Assembly: GCA_963693305.1 (NCBI GenBank)
Contig: OY855910.1
Span: forward strand, 23,192,362-23,256,361
DNA length: 64,000 bases
Source of the DNA: Meandrina meandrites
Lineage: Eukaryota; Cnidaria; Anthozoa; Scleractinia; Meandrinidae
Direction of reading: 5' to 3'
The position numbers were made by a program, and so were the translations under genes. Shown here one piece after another: positions 46,340 through 59,626 of this stretch (its first letter is position 1; the number at the start of each line of letters is the position of its first letter). The notes under the pieces are model-generated. The model was not told where the DNA came from. It ran no database searches and was given only the letters and a program-made list of their open reading frames with translations.

Positions 46340-47973
46340 ACTCTTTTTGTGATGTTTTTTTTTTTGCAATGCATCACCATGGTGCAAAACTGGTAACGCA
46401 TCGGTGCACGTGAGTTGGACGACGGAATGAACAATTGTGTCTAGTATAATCTAGACTAACTTGTTTTACATGTCAATCATCAGTTTTTAAATCCTTTAAG
46501 AATATTGATTCACAGAAAAGTACATTCATTTAACCGAGGCAGTGACAGAGTGAGGTACGACAAGAGATTGCTCCACTTTCAAAAAAACTTTTTGGAAACG
46601 ATTTTTTGATCAGCATGGCTCTTTCCACACAAGTAAGTAAATCTCAGCTGCCATTTTTGAAGAATAATTTAAAAAGATAATTAAAGTAAGGCGTTTTATT
46701 ACGACAAAGTGATAAATTTTGAAGCGTTTAAAGACAATTAACTGGCTACAGCTCTGACTTTTCGTTTCATATGGCTATTTGTTCTGCAGGAAATCTAAAA
46801 AACATGCTCATTTTCTACTTCATTCGAAAACAACAAAAAACACACATCTTTGCTTTCAAATCTTTTAATAAAAAAAAAAAAAAACAAAAAAAACCAAAAC
46901 AATTCTAAATCTAAAATGTTGCATTTACAGCAGACGTCAAGCCTTCTACTTTTCGTTCAGTAAGAAAATTTGCCATCAAACCTTCAACGGACTGAACAAT
47001 TACCATTCGATTTGAACTATGCTTGCCAACCCCCAGATTCTCCTATACCTGACCGAAAGGAATGCTTGGGAAATTAGACACTTCAGCGGCATCCAACACA
47101 ACCTACCTCCATTTCATGTGTTTTTTAGAAGTGTCGAGCCAGCCAATTCTACCAGCAAAATATTGCACCGATTGCATTCTTCAGAAGTCAAATCTCGTCC
47201 AAATTGCCTTGGTAGGTCTTGGAATCCAGCCACAGAACGGCCAGAGAGACAACTTCACTCATGAACAACCATGTTTCCATACATATAGTTTTGGCGTTCC
47301 AATCACCGTCAAATCATCTCTCACTCCTGGTTTCTTTCAGAAGTTTGCCTCTACCCACCATTCAAGCTTCATGATGCCAGCCTGGGGGCTTCTGCAGTGA
47401 TAAATGGCTCTGAAAACACTTCTAAACCGAAAACTTACCAGATTTTATCCGAACTGCTCGGCTTATCGAGCAAGCAACGGCCGAATGCTGACGTCACAAT
47501 GAAAATTTGAGCCCTCGGTGTTACTAAACAGCGCATAGTTTCAATTAAACCTCTTATATGCGATCACGAGATTGTAGAGACTGCCTATGCTCAGAAAAAC
47601 TCTTAAAAAGCACACAGAGATTTGCCAGTTAAAGGGTTAAGCCAAAAATCAAGAAATATGAACCCTTTAAACAGCAATCAGGGCGCGATCGTGTTCTATC
47701 GGCAAATTTCTACTAACACTGAGCTAATAGCAGAAACTCATCCGTGTTCTAGGGGAAGTCCGCGAATCTGAGATTCCAATACTCCAAATCCACCTGTTCC
47801 CAAAATCAGGAGCGCGACGTGTGCTTTAACACACTCCGCGCTCCTGATTTTAAAAATACAGAAATAAAATAAAATGAATAAATAAACAGAAATGAGATAA
47901 AAAAAAAAAATGTAAAATGTATTGAAAAAAGATATAATGATGGGCAATTGCTATATTTCAAGCCTGTGTTCTT

Positions 47974-48046
47974 GGGGAATTAGCTCAAATGGTAGAGCGC
48001 CCGCTTTGCATGCGGGAAGTACCGGGATCGATGCCCGGATTCTCCA
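47974..48046 (+). tRNA. tRNA-Ala-TGC: tRNA-Ala(UGC), array unit 16
   Basis: Same gene sequence; unit length 2249. Confidence 0.97.
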
Positions 48047-48515
48047 ATTTTCTTATTGTTTAATATTAAACGATTTGCATTGAACGTTAGACAAAATAGA
48101 GCTACCAATTACTGTATTTTTACTACCATAAAATTCAGAAGATTAGCCCTGTGCTTATATTTGCTAAACATCCCTTTCATTTGGGCTTATTATCAGGGTG
48201 GGCTTTGGCGGTATGTTTTTGAGAAACAACTCTCATATTACATCAAGTGTTTTCTTTATGCCTGATATTTCTGCATATAATACGGTAGAGTAACGTTCCG
48301 CCGCAATCAAGTGCAGCCGCAATTGCGTTACTGAGGATATAAACGAAAACTGAAACTTGAAAATAGTGAACTTCAGAAATTTTGAAACTGCGGCGCGTTA
48401 GGTAATAACTATTCCGACTAACAAAAGTAAAAAAAAGAGCAGTGATTTGCCACGATTTGTAGATAGAGGTAAGTCGAAAGAAAAATTAAATATTTCACTT
48501 GTGAGTCGTAGCGTA

Positions 48516-48588
48516 GTTTCCGTAGTGTAGTGGTTATCACATCCGCCTAACACGCGGAAGGTCGCAGGTTCGAGCCCTGCCGGAAACA
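48516..48588 (+). tRNA. tRNA-Val-AAC: tRNA-Val(AAC), array unit 16
   Basis: Gene unchanged; spacing 542 bp. Confidence 0.97.
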
Positions 48589-50224
48589 ACTCTTTTTGTG
48601 ATGTTTTTTTTTTTGCAATGCATCACCATGGTGCAAAACTGGTAACGCATCGGTGCACGTGAGTTGGACGACGGAATGAACAATTGTGTCTAGTATAATC
48701 TAGACTAACTTGTTTTACATGTCAATCATCAGTTTTTAAATCCTTTAAGAATATTGATTCACAGAAAAGTACATTCATTTAACCGAGGCAGTGACAGAGT
48801 GAGGTACGACAAGAGATTGCTCCACTTTCAAAAAAACTTTTTGGAAACGATTTTTTGATCAGCATGGCTCTTTCCACACAAGTAAGTAAATCTCAGCTGC
48901 CATTTTTGAAGAATAATTTAAAAAGATAATTAAAGTAAGGCGTTTTATTACGACAAAGTGATAAATTTTGAAGCGTTTAAAGACAATTAACTGGCTACAG
49001 CTCTGACTTTTCGTTTCATATGGCTATTTGTTCTGCAGGAAATCTAAAAAACATGCTCATTTTCTACTTCATTCGAAAACAACAAAAAACACACATCTTT
49101 GCTTTCAAATCTTTTAATAAAAAAAAACAAAACAAAAAAAAACCAAAACAATTCTAAATCTAAAATGTTGCATTTACAGCAGACGTCAAGCCTTCTACTT
49201 TTCGTTCAGTAAGAAAATTTGCCATCAAACCTTCAACGGACTGAACAATTACCATTCGATTTGAACTATGCTTGCCAACCCCCAGATTCTCCTATACCTG
49301 ACCGAAAGGAATGCTTGGGAAATTAGACACTTCAGCGGCATCCAACACAACCTACCTCCATTTCATGTGTTTTTTAGAAGTGTCGAGCCAGCCAATTCTA
49401 CCAGCAAAATATTGCACCGATTGCATTCTTCAGAAGTCAAATCTCGTCCAAATTGCCTTGGTAGGTCTTGGAATCCAGCCACAGAACGGCCAGAGAGACA
49501 ACTTCACTCATGAACAACCATGTTTCCATACATATAGTTTTGGCGTTCCAATCACCGTCAAATCATCTCTCACTCCTGGTTTCTTTCAGAAGTTTGCCTC
49601 TACCCACCATTCAAGCTTCATGATGCCAGCCTGGGGGCTTCTGCAGTGATAAATGGCTCTGAAAACACTTCTAAACCGAAAACTTACCAGATTTTATCCG
49701 AACTGCTCGGCTTATCGAGCAAGCAACGGCCGAATGCTGACGTCACAATGAAAATTTGAGCCCTCGGTGTTACTAAACAGCGCATAGTTTCAATTAAACC
49801 TCTTATATGCGATCACGAGATTGTAGAGACTGCCTATGCTCAGAAAAACTCTTAAAAAGCACACAGAGATTTGCCAGTTAAAGGGTTAAGCCAAAAATCA
49901 AGAAATATGAACCCTTTAAACAGCAATCAGGGCGCGATCGTGTTCTATCGGCAAATTTCTACTAACACTGAGCTAATAGCAGAAACTCATCCGTGTTCTA
50001 GGGGAAGTCCGCGAATCTGAGATTCCAATACTCCAAATCCACCTGTTCCCAAAATCAGGAGCGCGACGTGTGCTTTAACACACTCCGCGCTCCTGATTTT
50101 AAAAATACAGAAATAAAATAAAATGAATAAATAAACAGAAATGAGATAAAAAAAAAAAAAATGTAAAATGTATTGAAAAAAGATATAATGATGGGCAATT
50201 GCTATATTTCAAGCCTGTGTTCTT

Positions 50225-50297
50225 GGGGAATTAGCTCAAATGGTAGAGCGCCCGCTTTGCATGCGGGAAGTACCGGGATCGATGCCCGGATTCTCCA
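50225..50297 (+). tRNA. tRNA-Ala-TGC: tRNA-Ala(UGC), array unit 17
   Basis: Same gene sequence. The A-tract in this unit's transposon part is interrupted (AAAACAAAAC near 49127). Confidence 0.97.
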
Positions 50298-50766
50298 ATT
50301 TTCTTATTGTTTAATATTAAACGATTTGCATTGAACGTTAGACAAAATAGAGCTACCAATTACTGTATTTTTACTACCATAAAATTCAGAAGATTAGCCC
50401 TGTGCTTATATTTGCTAAACATCCCTTTCATTTGGGCTTATTATCAGGGTGGGCTTTGGCGGTATGTTTTTGAGAAACAACTCTCATATTACATCAAGTG
50501 TTTTCTTTATGCCTGATATTTCTGCATATAATACGGTAGAGTAACGTTCCGCCGCAATCAAGTGCAGCCGCAATTGCGTTACTGAGGATATAAACGAAAA
50601 CTGAAACTTGAAAATAGTGAACTTCAGAAATTTTGAAACTGCGGCGCGTTAGGTAATAACTATTCCGACTAACAAAAGTAAAAAAAAGAGCAGTGATTTG
50701 CCACGATTTGTAGATAGAGGTAAGTCGAAAGAAAAATTAAATATTTCACTTGTGAGTCGTAGCGTA

Positions 50767-50839
50767 GTTTCCGTAGTGTAGTGGTTATCACATCCGCCTA
50801 ACACGCGGAAGGTCGCAGGTTCAAGCCCTGCCGGAAACA
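50767..50839 (+). tRNA. tRNA-Val-AAC: tRNA-Val(AAC), array unit 17, T-loop variant
   Basis: The only array tRNA-Val I found with a base change inside the gene: the T loop is TTCAAGC instead of TTCGAGC (near 50821-50824). The site tolerates either purine in many tRNAs and the B box remains recognisable, so the gene is probably functional. Spacing 542 bp. Confidence 0.95.
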
Positions 50840-52475
50840 ACTCTTTTTGTGATGTTTTTTTTTTTGCAATGCATCACCATGGTGCAAAACTGGTAACGCA
50901 TCGGTGCACGTGAGTTGGACGACGGAATGAACAATTGTGTCTAGTATAATCTAGACTAACTTGTTTTACATGTCAATCATCAGTTTTTAAATCCTTTAAG
51001 AATATTGATTCACAGAAAAGTACATTCATTTAACCGAGGCAGTGACAGAGTGAGGTACGACAAGAGATTGCTCCACTTTCAAAAAAACTTTTTGGAAACG
51101 ATTTTTTGATCAGCATGGCTCTTTCCACACAAGTAAGTAAATCTCAGCTGCCATTTTTGAAGAATAATTTAAAAAGATAATTAAAGTAAGGCGTTTTATT
51201 ACGACAAAGTGATAAATTTTGAAGCGTTTAAAGACAATTAACTGGCTACAGCTCTGACTTTTCGTTTCATATGGCTATTTGTTCTGCAGGAAATCTAAAA
51301 AACATGCTCATTTTCTACTTCATTCGAAAACAACAAAAAACACACATCTTTGCTTTCAAATCTTTTAATAAAAAAAAAAAAAACAAAAAAAAACCAAAAC
51401 AATTCTAAATCTAAAATGTTGCATTTACAGCAGACGTCAAGCCTTCTACTTTTCGTTCAGTAAGAAAATTTGCCATCAAACCTTCAACGGACTGAACAAT
51501 TACCATTCGATTTGAACTATGCTTGCCAACCCCCAGATTCTCCTATACCTGACCGAAAGGAATGCTTGGGAAATTAGACACTTCAGCGGCATCCAACACA
51601 ACCTACCTCCATTTCATGTGTTTTTTAGAAGTGTCGAGCCAGCCAATTCTACCAGCAAAATATTGCACCGATTGCATTCTTCAGAAGTCAAATCTCGTCC
51701 AAATTGCCTTGGTAGGTCTTGGAATCCAGCCACAGAACGGCCAGAGAGACAACTTCACTCATGAACAACCATGTTTCCATACATATAGTTTTGGCGTTCC
51801 AATCACCGTCAAATCATCTCTCACTCCTGGTTTCTTTCAGAAGTTTGCCTCTACCCACCATTCAAGCTTCATGATGCCAGCCTGGGGGCTTCTGCAGTGA
51901 TAAATGGCTCTGAAAACACTTCTAAACCGAAAACTTACCAGATTTTATCCGAACTGCTCGGCTTATCGAGCAAGCAACGGCCGAATGCTGACGTCACAAT
52001 GAAAATTTGAGCCCTCGGTGTTACTAAACAGCGCATAGTTTCAATTAAACCTCTTATATGCGATCACGAGATTGTAGAGACTGCCTATGCTCAGAAAAAC
52101 TCTTAAAAAGCACACAGAGATTTGCCAGTTAAAGGGTTAAGCCAAAAATCAAGAAATATGAACCCTTTAAACAGCAATCAGGGCGCGATCGTGTTCTATC
52201 GGCAAATTTCTACTAACACTGAGCTAATAGCAGAAACTCATCCGTGTTCTAGGGGAAGTCCGCGAATCTGAGATTCCAATACTCCAAATCCACCTGTTCC
52301 CAAAATCAGGAGCGCGACGTGTGCTTTAACACACTCCGCGCTCCTGATTTTAAAAATACAGAAATAAAATAAAATGAATAAATAAACAGAAATGAGATAA
52401 AAAAAAAAAAAATGTAAAATGTATTGAAAAAAGATATAATGATGGGCAATTGCTATATTTCAAGCCTGTGTTCTT

Positions 52476-52548
52476 GGGGAATTAGCTCAAATGGTAGAGC
52501 GCCCGCTTTGCATGCGGGAAGTACCGGGATCGATGCCCGGATTCTCCA
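52476..52548 (+). tRNA. tRNA-Ala-TGC: tRNA-Ala(UGC), array unit 18
   Basis: Same gene sequence. First unit of the most recent expansion block (exact 2250-bp period from here). Confidence 0.97.
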
Positions 52549-53017
52549 ATTTTCTTATTGTTTAATATTAAACGATTTGCATTGAACGTTAGACAAAATA
52601 GAGCTACCAATTACTGTATTTTTACTACCATAAAATTCAGAAGATTAGCCCTGTGCTTATATTTGCTAAACATCCCTTTCATTTGGGCTTATTATCAGGG
52701 TGGGCTTTGGCGGTATGTTTTTGAGAAACAACTCTCATATTACATCAAGTGTTTTCTTTATGCCTGATATTTCTGCATATAATACGGTAGAGTAACGTTC
52801 CGCCGCAATCAAGTGCAGCCGCAATTGCGTTACTGAGGATATAAACGAAAACTGAAACTTGAAAATAGTGAACTTCAGAAATTTTGAAACTGCGGCGCGT
52901 TAGGTAATAACTATTCCGACTAACAAAAGTAAAAAAAAGAGCAGTGATTTGCCACGATTTGTAGATAGAGGTAAGTCGAAAGAAAAATTAAATATTTCAC
53001 TTGTGAGTCGTAGCGTA

Positions 53018-53090
53018 GTTTCCGTAGTGTAGTGGTTATCACATCCGCCTAACACGCGGAAGGTCGCAGGTTCGAGCCCTGCCGGAAACA
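53018..53090 (+). tRNA. tRNA-Val-AAC: tRNA-Val(AAC), array unit 18
   Basis: Gene unchanged; spacing 542 bp. About 240 bp downstream the variant CTTTCCAAAAAACGTTTTGG appears, seen otherwise only after units 19 and 20. Confidence 0.97.
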
Positions 53091-54725
53091 ACTCTTTTTG
53101 TGATGTTTTTTTTTTGCAATGCATCACCATGGTGCAAAACTGGTAACGCATCGGTGCACGTGAGTTGGACGACGGAATGAACAATTGTGTCTAGTATAAT
53201 CTAGACTAACTTGTTTTACATGTCAATCATCAGTTTTTAAATCCTTTAAGAATATTGATTCACAGAAAAGTACATTCATTTAACCGAGGCAGTGACAGAG
53301 TGAGGTACGACAAGAGATTGCTCCACTTTCCAAAAAACGTTTTGGAAACGATTTTTTGATCAGCATGGCTCTTTCCACACAAGTAAGTAAATCTCAGCTG
53401 CCATTTTTGAAGAATAATTTAAAAAGATAATTAAAGTAAGGCGTTTTATTACGACAAAGTGATAAATTTTGAAGCGTTTAAAGACAATTAACTGGCTACA
53501 GCTCTGACTTTTCGTTTCATATGGCTATTTGTTCTGCAGGAAATCTAAAAAACATGCTCATTTTCTACTTCATTCGAAAACAACAAAAAACACACATCTT
53601 TGCTTTCAAATCTTTTAATAAAAAAAAAAAAAACAAAAAAAAACCAAAACAATTCTAAATCTAAAATGTTGCATTTACAGCAGACGTCAAGCCTTCTACT
53701 TTTCGTTCAGTAAGAAAATTTGCCATCAAACCTTCAACGGACTGAACAATTACCATTCGATTTGAACTATGCTTGCCAACCCCCAGATTCTCCTATACCT
53801 GACCGAAAGGAATGCTTGGGAAATTAGACACTTCAGCGGCATCCAACACAACCTACCTCCATTTCATGTGTTTTTTAGAAGTGTCGAGCCAGCCAATTCT
53901 ACCAGCAAAATATTGCACCGATTGCATTCTTCAGAAGTCAAATCTCGTCCAAATTGCCTTGGTAGGTCTTGGAATCCAGCCACAGAACGGCCAGAGAGAC
54001 AACTTCACTCATGAACAACCATGTTTCCATACATATAGTTTTGGCGTTCCAATCACCGTCAAATCATCTCTCACTCCTGGTTTCTTTCAGAAGTTTGCCT
54101 CTACCCACCATTCAAGCTTCATGATGCCAGCCTGGGGGCTTCTGCAGTGATAAATGGCTCTGAAAACACTTCTAAACCGAAAACTTACCAGATTTTATCC
54201 GAACTGCTCGGCTTATCGAGCAAGCAACGGCCGAATGCTGACGTCACAATGAAAATTTGAGCCCTCGGTGTTACTAAACAGCGCATAGTTTCAATTAAAC
54301 CTCTTATATGCGATCACGAGATTGTAGAGACTGCCTATGCTCAGAAAAACTCTTAAAAAGCACACAGAGATTTGCCAGTTAAAGGGTTAAGCCAAAAATC
54401 AAGAAATATGAACCCTTTAAACAGCAATCAGGGCGCGATCGTGTTCTATCGGCAAATTTCTACTAACACTGAGCTAATAGCAGAAACTCATCCGTGTTCT
54501 AGGGGAAGTCCGCGAATCTGAGATTCCAATACTCCAAATCCACCTGTTCCCAAAATCAGGAGCGCGACGTGTGCTTTAACACACTCCGCGCTCCTGATTT
54601 TAAAAATACAGAAATAAAATAAAATGAATAAATAAACAGAAATGAGATAAAAAAAAAAAAAATGTAAAATGTATTGAAAAAAGATATAATGATGGGCAAT
54701 TGCTATATTTCAAGCCTGTGTTCTT

Positions 54726-54798
54726 GGGGAATTAGCTCAAATGGTAGAGCGCCCGCTTTGCATGCGGGAAGTACCGGGATCGATGCCCGGATTCTCCA
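54726..54798 (+). tRNA. tRNA-Ala-TGC: tRNA-Ala(UGC), array unit 19
   Basis: Same gene sequence; its unit looks identical to unit 20 by eye. Confidence 0.97.
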
Positions 54799-55267
54799 AT
54801 TTTCTTATTGTTTAATATTAAACGATTTGCATTGAACGTTAGACAAAATAGAGCTACCAATTACTGTATTTTTACTACCATAAAATTCAGAAGATTAGCC
54901 CTGTGCTTATATTTGCTAAACATCCCTTTCATTTGGGCTTATTATCAGGGTGGGCTTTGGCGGTATGTTTTTGAGAAACAACTCTCATATTACATCAAGT
55001 GTTTTCTTTATGCCTGATATTTCTGCATATAATACGGTAGAGTAACGTTCCGCCGCAATCAAGTGCAGCCGCAATTGCGTTACTGAGGATATAAACGAAA
55101 ACTGAAACTTGAAAATAGTGAACTTCAGAAATTTTGAAACTGCGGCGCGTTAGGTAATAACTATTCCGACTAACAAAAGTAAAAAAAAGAGCAGTGATTT
55201 GCCACGATTTGTAGATAGAGGTAAGTCGAAAGAAAAATTAAATATTTCACTTGTGAGTCGTAGCGTA

Positions 55268-55340
55268 GTTTCCGTAGTGTAGTGGTTATCACATCCGCCT
55301 AACACGCGGAAGGTCGCAGGTTCGAGCCCTGCCGGAAACA
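55268..55340 (+). tRNA. tRNA-Val-AAC: tRNA-Val(AAC), array unit 19
   Basis: Gene unchanged; spacing 542 bp. Confidence 0.97.
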
Positions 55341-56975
55341 ACTCTTTTTGTGATGTTTTTTTTTTGCAATGCATCACCATGGTGCAAAACTGGTAACGCA
55401 TCGGTGCACGTGAGTTGGACGACGGAATGAACAATTGTGTCTAGTATAATCTAGACTAACTTGTTTTACATGTCAATCATCAGTTTTTAAATCCTTTAAG
55501 AATATTGATTCACAGAAAAGTACATTCATTTAACCGAGGCAGTGACAGAGTGAGGTACGACAAGAGATTGCTCCACTTTCCAAAAAACGTTTTGGAAACG
55601 ATTTTTTGATCAGCATGGCTCTTTCCACACAAGTAAGTAAATCTCAGCTGCCATTTTTGAAGAATAATTTAAAAAGATAATTAAAGTAAGGCGTTTTATT
55701 ACGACAAAGTGATAAATTTTGAAGCGTTTAAAGACAATTAACTGGCTACAGCTCTGACTTTTCGTTTCATATGGCTATTTGTTCTGCAGGAAATCTAAAA
55801 AACATGCTCATTTTCTACTTCATTCGAAAACAACAAAAAACACACATCTTTGCTTTCAAATCTTTTAATAAAAAAAAAAAAAACAAAAAAAAACCAAAAC
55901 AATTCTAAATCTAAAATGTTGCATTTACAGCAGACGTCAAGCCTTCTACTTTTCGTTCAGTAAGAAAATTTGCCATCAAACCTTCAACGGACTGAACAAT
56001 TACCATTCGATTTGAACTATGCTTGCCAACCCCCAGATTCTCCTATACCTGACCGAAAGGAATGCTTGGGAAATTAGACACTTCAGCGGCATCCAACACA
56101 ACCTACCTCCATTTCATGTGTTTTTTAGAAGTGTCGAGCCAGCCAATTCTACCAGCAAAATATTGCACCGATTGCATTCTTCAGAAGTCAAATCTCGTCC
56201 AAATTGCCTTGGTAGGTCTTGGAATCCAGCCACAGAACGGCCAGAGAGACAACTTCACTCATGAACAACCATGTTTCCATACATATAGTTTTGGCGTTCC
56301 AATCACCGTCAAATCATCTCTCACTCCTGGTTTCTTTCAGAAGTTTGCCTCTACCCACCATTCAAGCTTCATGATGCCAGCCTGGGGGCTTCTGCAGTGA
56401 TAAATGGCTCTGAAAACACTTCTAAACCGAAAACTTACCAGATTTTATCCGAACTGCTCGGCTTATCGAGCAAGCAACGGCCGAATGCTGACGTCACAAT
56501 GAAAATTTGAGCCCTCGGTGTTACTAAACAGCGCATAGTTTCAATTAAACCTCTTATATGCGATCACGAGATTGTAGAGACTGCCTATGCTCAGAAAAAC
56601 TCTTAAAAAGCACACAGAGATTTGCCAGTTAAAGGGTTAAGCCAAAAATCAAGAAATATGAACCCTTTAAACAGCAATCAGGGCGCGATCGTGTTCTATC
56701 GGCAAATTTCTACTAACACTGAGCTAATAGCAGAAACTCATCCGTGTTCTAGGGGAAGTCCGCGAATCTGAGATTCCAATACTCCAAATCCACCTGTTCC
56801 CAAAATCAGGAGCGCGACGTGTGCTTTAACACACTCCGCGCTCCTGATTTTAAAAATACAGAAATAAAATAAAATGAATAAATAAACAGAAATGAGATAA
56901 AAAAAAAAAAAATGTAAAATGTATTGAAAAAAGATATAATGATGGGCAATTGCTATATTTCAAGCCTGTGTTCTT

Positions 56976-57048
56976 GGGGAATTAGCTCAAATGGTAGAGC
57001 GCCCGCTTTGCATGCGGGAAGTACCGGGATCGATGCCCGGATTCTCCA
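56976..57048 (+). tRNA. tRNA-Ala-TGC: tRNA-Ala(UGC), array unit 20
   Basis: Same gene sequence; last complete unit. Confidence 0.97.
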
Positions 57049-57517
57049 ATTTTCTTATTGTTTAATATTAAACGATTTGCATTGAACGTTAGACAAAATA
57101 GAGCTACCAATTACTGTATTTTTACTACCATAAAATTCAGAAGATTAGCCCTGTGCTTATATTTGCTAAACATCCCTTTCATTTGGGCTTATTATCAGGG
57201 TGGGCTTTGGCGGTATGTTTTTGAGAAACAACTCTCATATTACATCAAGTGTTTTCTTTATGCCTGATATTTCTGCATATAATACGGTAGAGTAACGTTC
57301 CGCCGCAATCAAGTGCAGCCGCAATTGCGTTACTGAGGATATAAACGAAAACTGAAACTTGAAAATAGTGAACTTCAGAAATTTTGAAACTGCGGCGCGT
57401 TAGGTAATAACTATTCCGACTAACAAAAGTAAAAAAAAGAGCAGTGATTTGCCACGATTTGTAGATAGAGGTAAGTCGAAAGAAAAATTAAATATTTCAC
57501 TTGTGAGTCGTAGCGTA

Positions 57518-57590
57518 GTTTCCGTAGTGTAGTGGTTATCACATCCGCCTAACACGCGGAAGGTCGCAGGTTCGAGCCCTGCCGGAAACA
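57518..57590 (+). tRNA. tRNA-Val-AAC: tRNA-Val(AAC), array unit 20
   Basis: Gene unchanged; spacing 542 bp; last intact tRNA-Val of the array. Confidence 0.97.
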
Positions 57591-59225
57591 ACTCTTTTTG
57601 TGATGTTTTTTTTTTGCAATGCATCACCATGGTGCAAAACTGGTAACGCATCGGTGCACGTGAGTTGGACGACGGAATGAACAATTGTGTCTAGTATAAT
57701 CTAGACTAACTTGTTTTACATGTCAATCATCAGTTTTTAAATCCTTTAAGAATATTGATTCACAGAAAAGTACATTCATTTAACCGAGGCAGTGACAGAG
57801 TGAGGTACGACAAGAGATTGCTCCACTTTCCAAAAAACGTTTTGGAAACGATTTTTTGATCAGCATGGCTCTTTCCACACAAGTAAGTAAATCTCAGCTG
57901 CCATTTTTGAAGAATAATTTAAAAAGATAATTAAAGTAAGGCGTTTTATTACGACAAAGTGATAAATTTTGAAGCGTTTAAAGACAATTAACTGGCTACA
58001 GCTCTGACTTTTCGTTTCATATGGCTATTTGTTCTGCAGGAAATCTAAAAAACATGCTCATTTTCTACTTCATTCGAAAACAACAAAAAACACACATCTT
58101 TGCTTTCAAATCTTTTAATAAAAAAAAAAAAAACAAAAAAAAACCAAAACAATTCTAAATCTAAAATGTTGCATTTACAGCAGACGTCAAGCCTTCTACT
58201 TTTCGTTCAGTAAGAAAATTTGCCATCAAACCTTCAACGGACTGAACAATTACCATTCGATTTGAACTATGCTTGCCAACCCCCAGATTCTCCTATACCT
58301 GACCGAAAGGAATGCTTGGGAAATTAGACACTTCAGCGGCATCCAACACAACCTACCTCCATTTCATGTGTTTTTTAGAAGTGTCGAGCCAGCCAATTCT
58401 ACCAGCAAAATATTGCACCGATTGCATTCTTCAGAAGTCAAATCTCGTCCAAATTGCCTTGGTAGGTCTTGGAATCCAGCCACAGAACGGCCAGAGAGAC
58501 AACTTCACTCATGAACAACCATGTTTCCATACATATAGTTTTGGCGTTCCAATCACCGTCAAATCATCTCTCACTCCTGGTTTCTTTCAGAAGTTTGCCT
58601 CTACCCACCATTCAAGCTTCATGATGCCAGCCTGGGGGCTTCTGCAGTGATAAATGGCTCTGAAAACACTTCTAAACCGAAAACTTACCAGATTTTATCC
58701 GAACTGCTCGGCTTATCGAGCAAGCAACGGCCGAATGCTGACGTCACAATGAAAATTTGAGCCCTCGGTGTTACTAAACAGCGCATAGTTTCAATTAAAC
58801 CTCTTATATGCGATCACGAGATTGTAGAGACTGCCTATGCTCAGAAAAACTCTTAAAAAGCACACAGAGATTTGCCAGTTAAAGGGTTAAGCCAAAAATC
58901 AAGAAATATGAACCCTTTAAACAGCAATCAGGGCGCGATCGTGTTCTATCGGCAAATTTCTACTAACACTGAGCTAATAGCAGAAACTCATCCGTGTTCT
59001 AGGGGAAGTCCGCGAATCTGAGATTCCAATACTCCAAATCCACCTGTTCCCAAAATCAGGAGCGCGACGTGTGCTTTAACACACTCCGCGCTCCTGATTT
59101 TAAAAATACAGAAATAAAATAAAATGAATAAATAAACAGAAATGAGATAAAAAAAAAAAAAATGTAAAATGTATTGAAAAAAGATATAATGATGGGCAAT
59201 TGCTATATTTCAAGCCTGTGTTCTT

Positions 59226-59298
59226 GGGGAATTAGCTCAAATGGTAGAGCGCCCGCTTTGCATGCGGGAAGTACCGGGATCGATGCCCGGATTCTCCA
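59226..59298 (+). tRNA. tRNA-Ala-TGC: tRNA-Ala(UGC), array unit 21
   Basis: Same gene sequence. It is intact although the unit is cut 3' of it and its partner tRNA-Val is truncated. Confidence 0.97.
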
Positions 59299-59566
59299 AT
59301 TTTCTTATTGTTTAATATTAAACGATTTGCATTGAACGTTAGACAAAATAGAGCTACCAATTACTGTATTTTTACTACCATAAAATTCAGAAGATTAGCC
59401 CTGTGCTTATATTTGCTAAACATCCCTTTCATTTGGGCTTATTATCAGGGTGGGCTTTGGCGGTATGTTTTTGAGAAACAACTCTCATATTACATCAAGT
59501 GTTTTCTTTATGCCTGATATTTCTGCATATAATACGGTAGAGTAACGTTCCGCCGCAATCAAGTGC

Positions 59567-59626
59567 AGTGGTTATCACATCCGCCTAACACGCGGAAGGT
59601 CGCAGGTTCGAGCCCTGCCGGAAACA
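59567..59626 (+). pseudogene. 5'-truncated tRNA-Val(AAC), array unit 21
   Basis: Residues 14-73 of the tRNA-Val remain (from AGTGGTTATCAC to CGGAAACA), including anticodon AAC and T arm. The 5' acceptor strand, the start of the D arm and part of the A box are gone. The Ala-to-Val distance is 214 bp shorter than normal, so a deletion joined AAGTGCAG to the tRNA interior. The break falls at short homology: TGCAG in the spacer and TGTAG in the tRNA. Confidence 0.9.

Noticed and set aside
16392..47947. Recurrent minus-strand ORFs of 68-74 codons ending LESQIRGLPLEHG
   Set aside because: Low-complexity hydrophobic translation of an A/T-rich tract and the hairpin; length varies with A-run slippage.
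14811..57684. Recurrent minus-strand ORFs of 60-94 codons reading FPAGLEPATFRVLGG
   Set aside because: This is the antisense reading of tRNA-Val; the same false peptide appears wherever tRNA genes are translated in reverse.
13436..58650. Recurrent ORFs of 81 and 112 codons in every unit, starting MLANPQ and MLGKLD
   Set aside because: They overlap in different frames, lie inside the transposon part and are preserved only because the DNA is homogenised. Neither has a recognisable domain, and the few inter-unit changes do not favour synonymous sites.
14469..59517. Recurrent 69-codon ORF after tRNA-Ala
   Set aside because: It starts at TTG, has no domain, and is explained by unit repetition.
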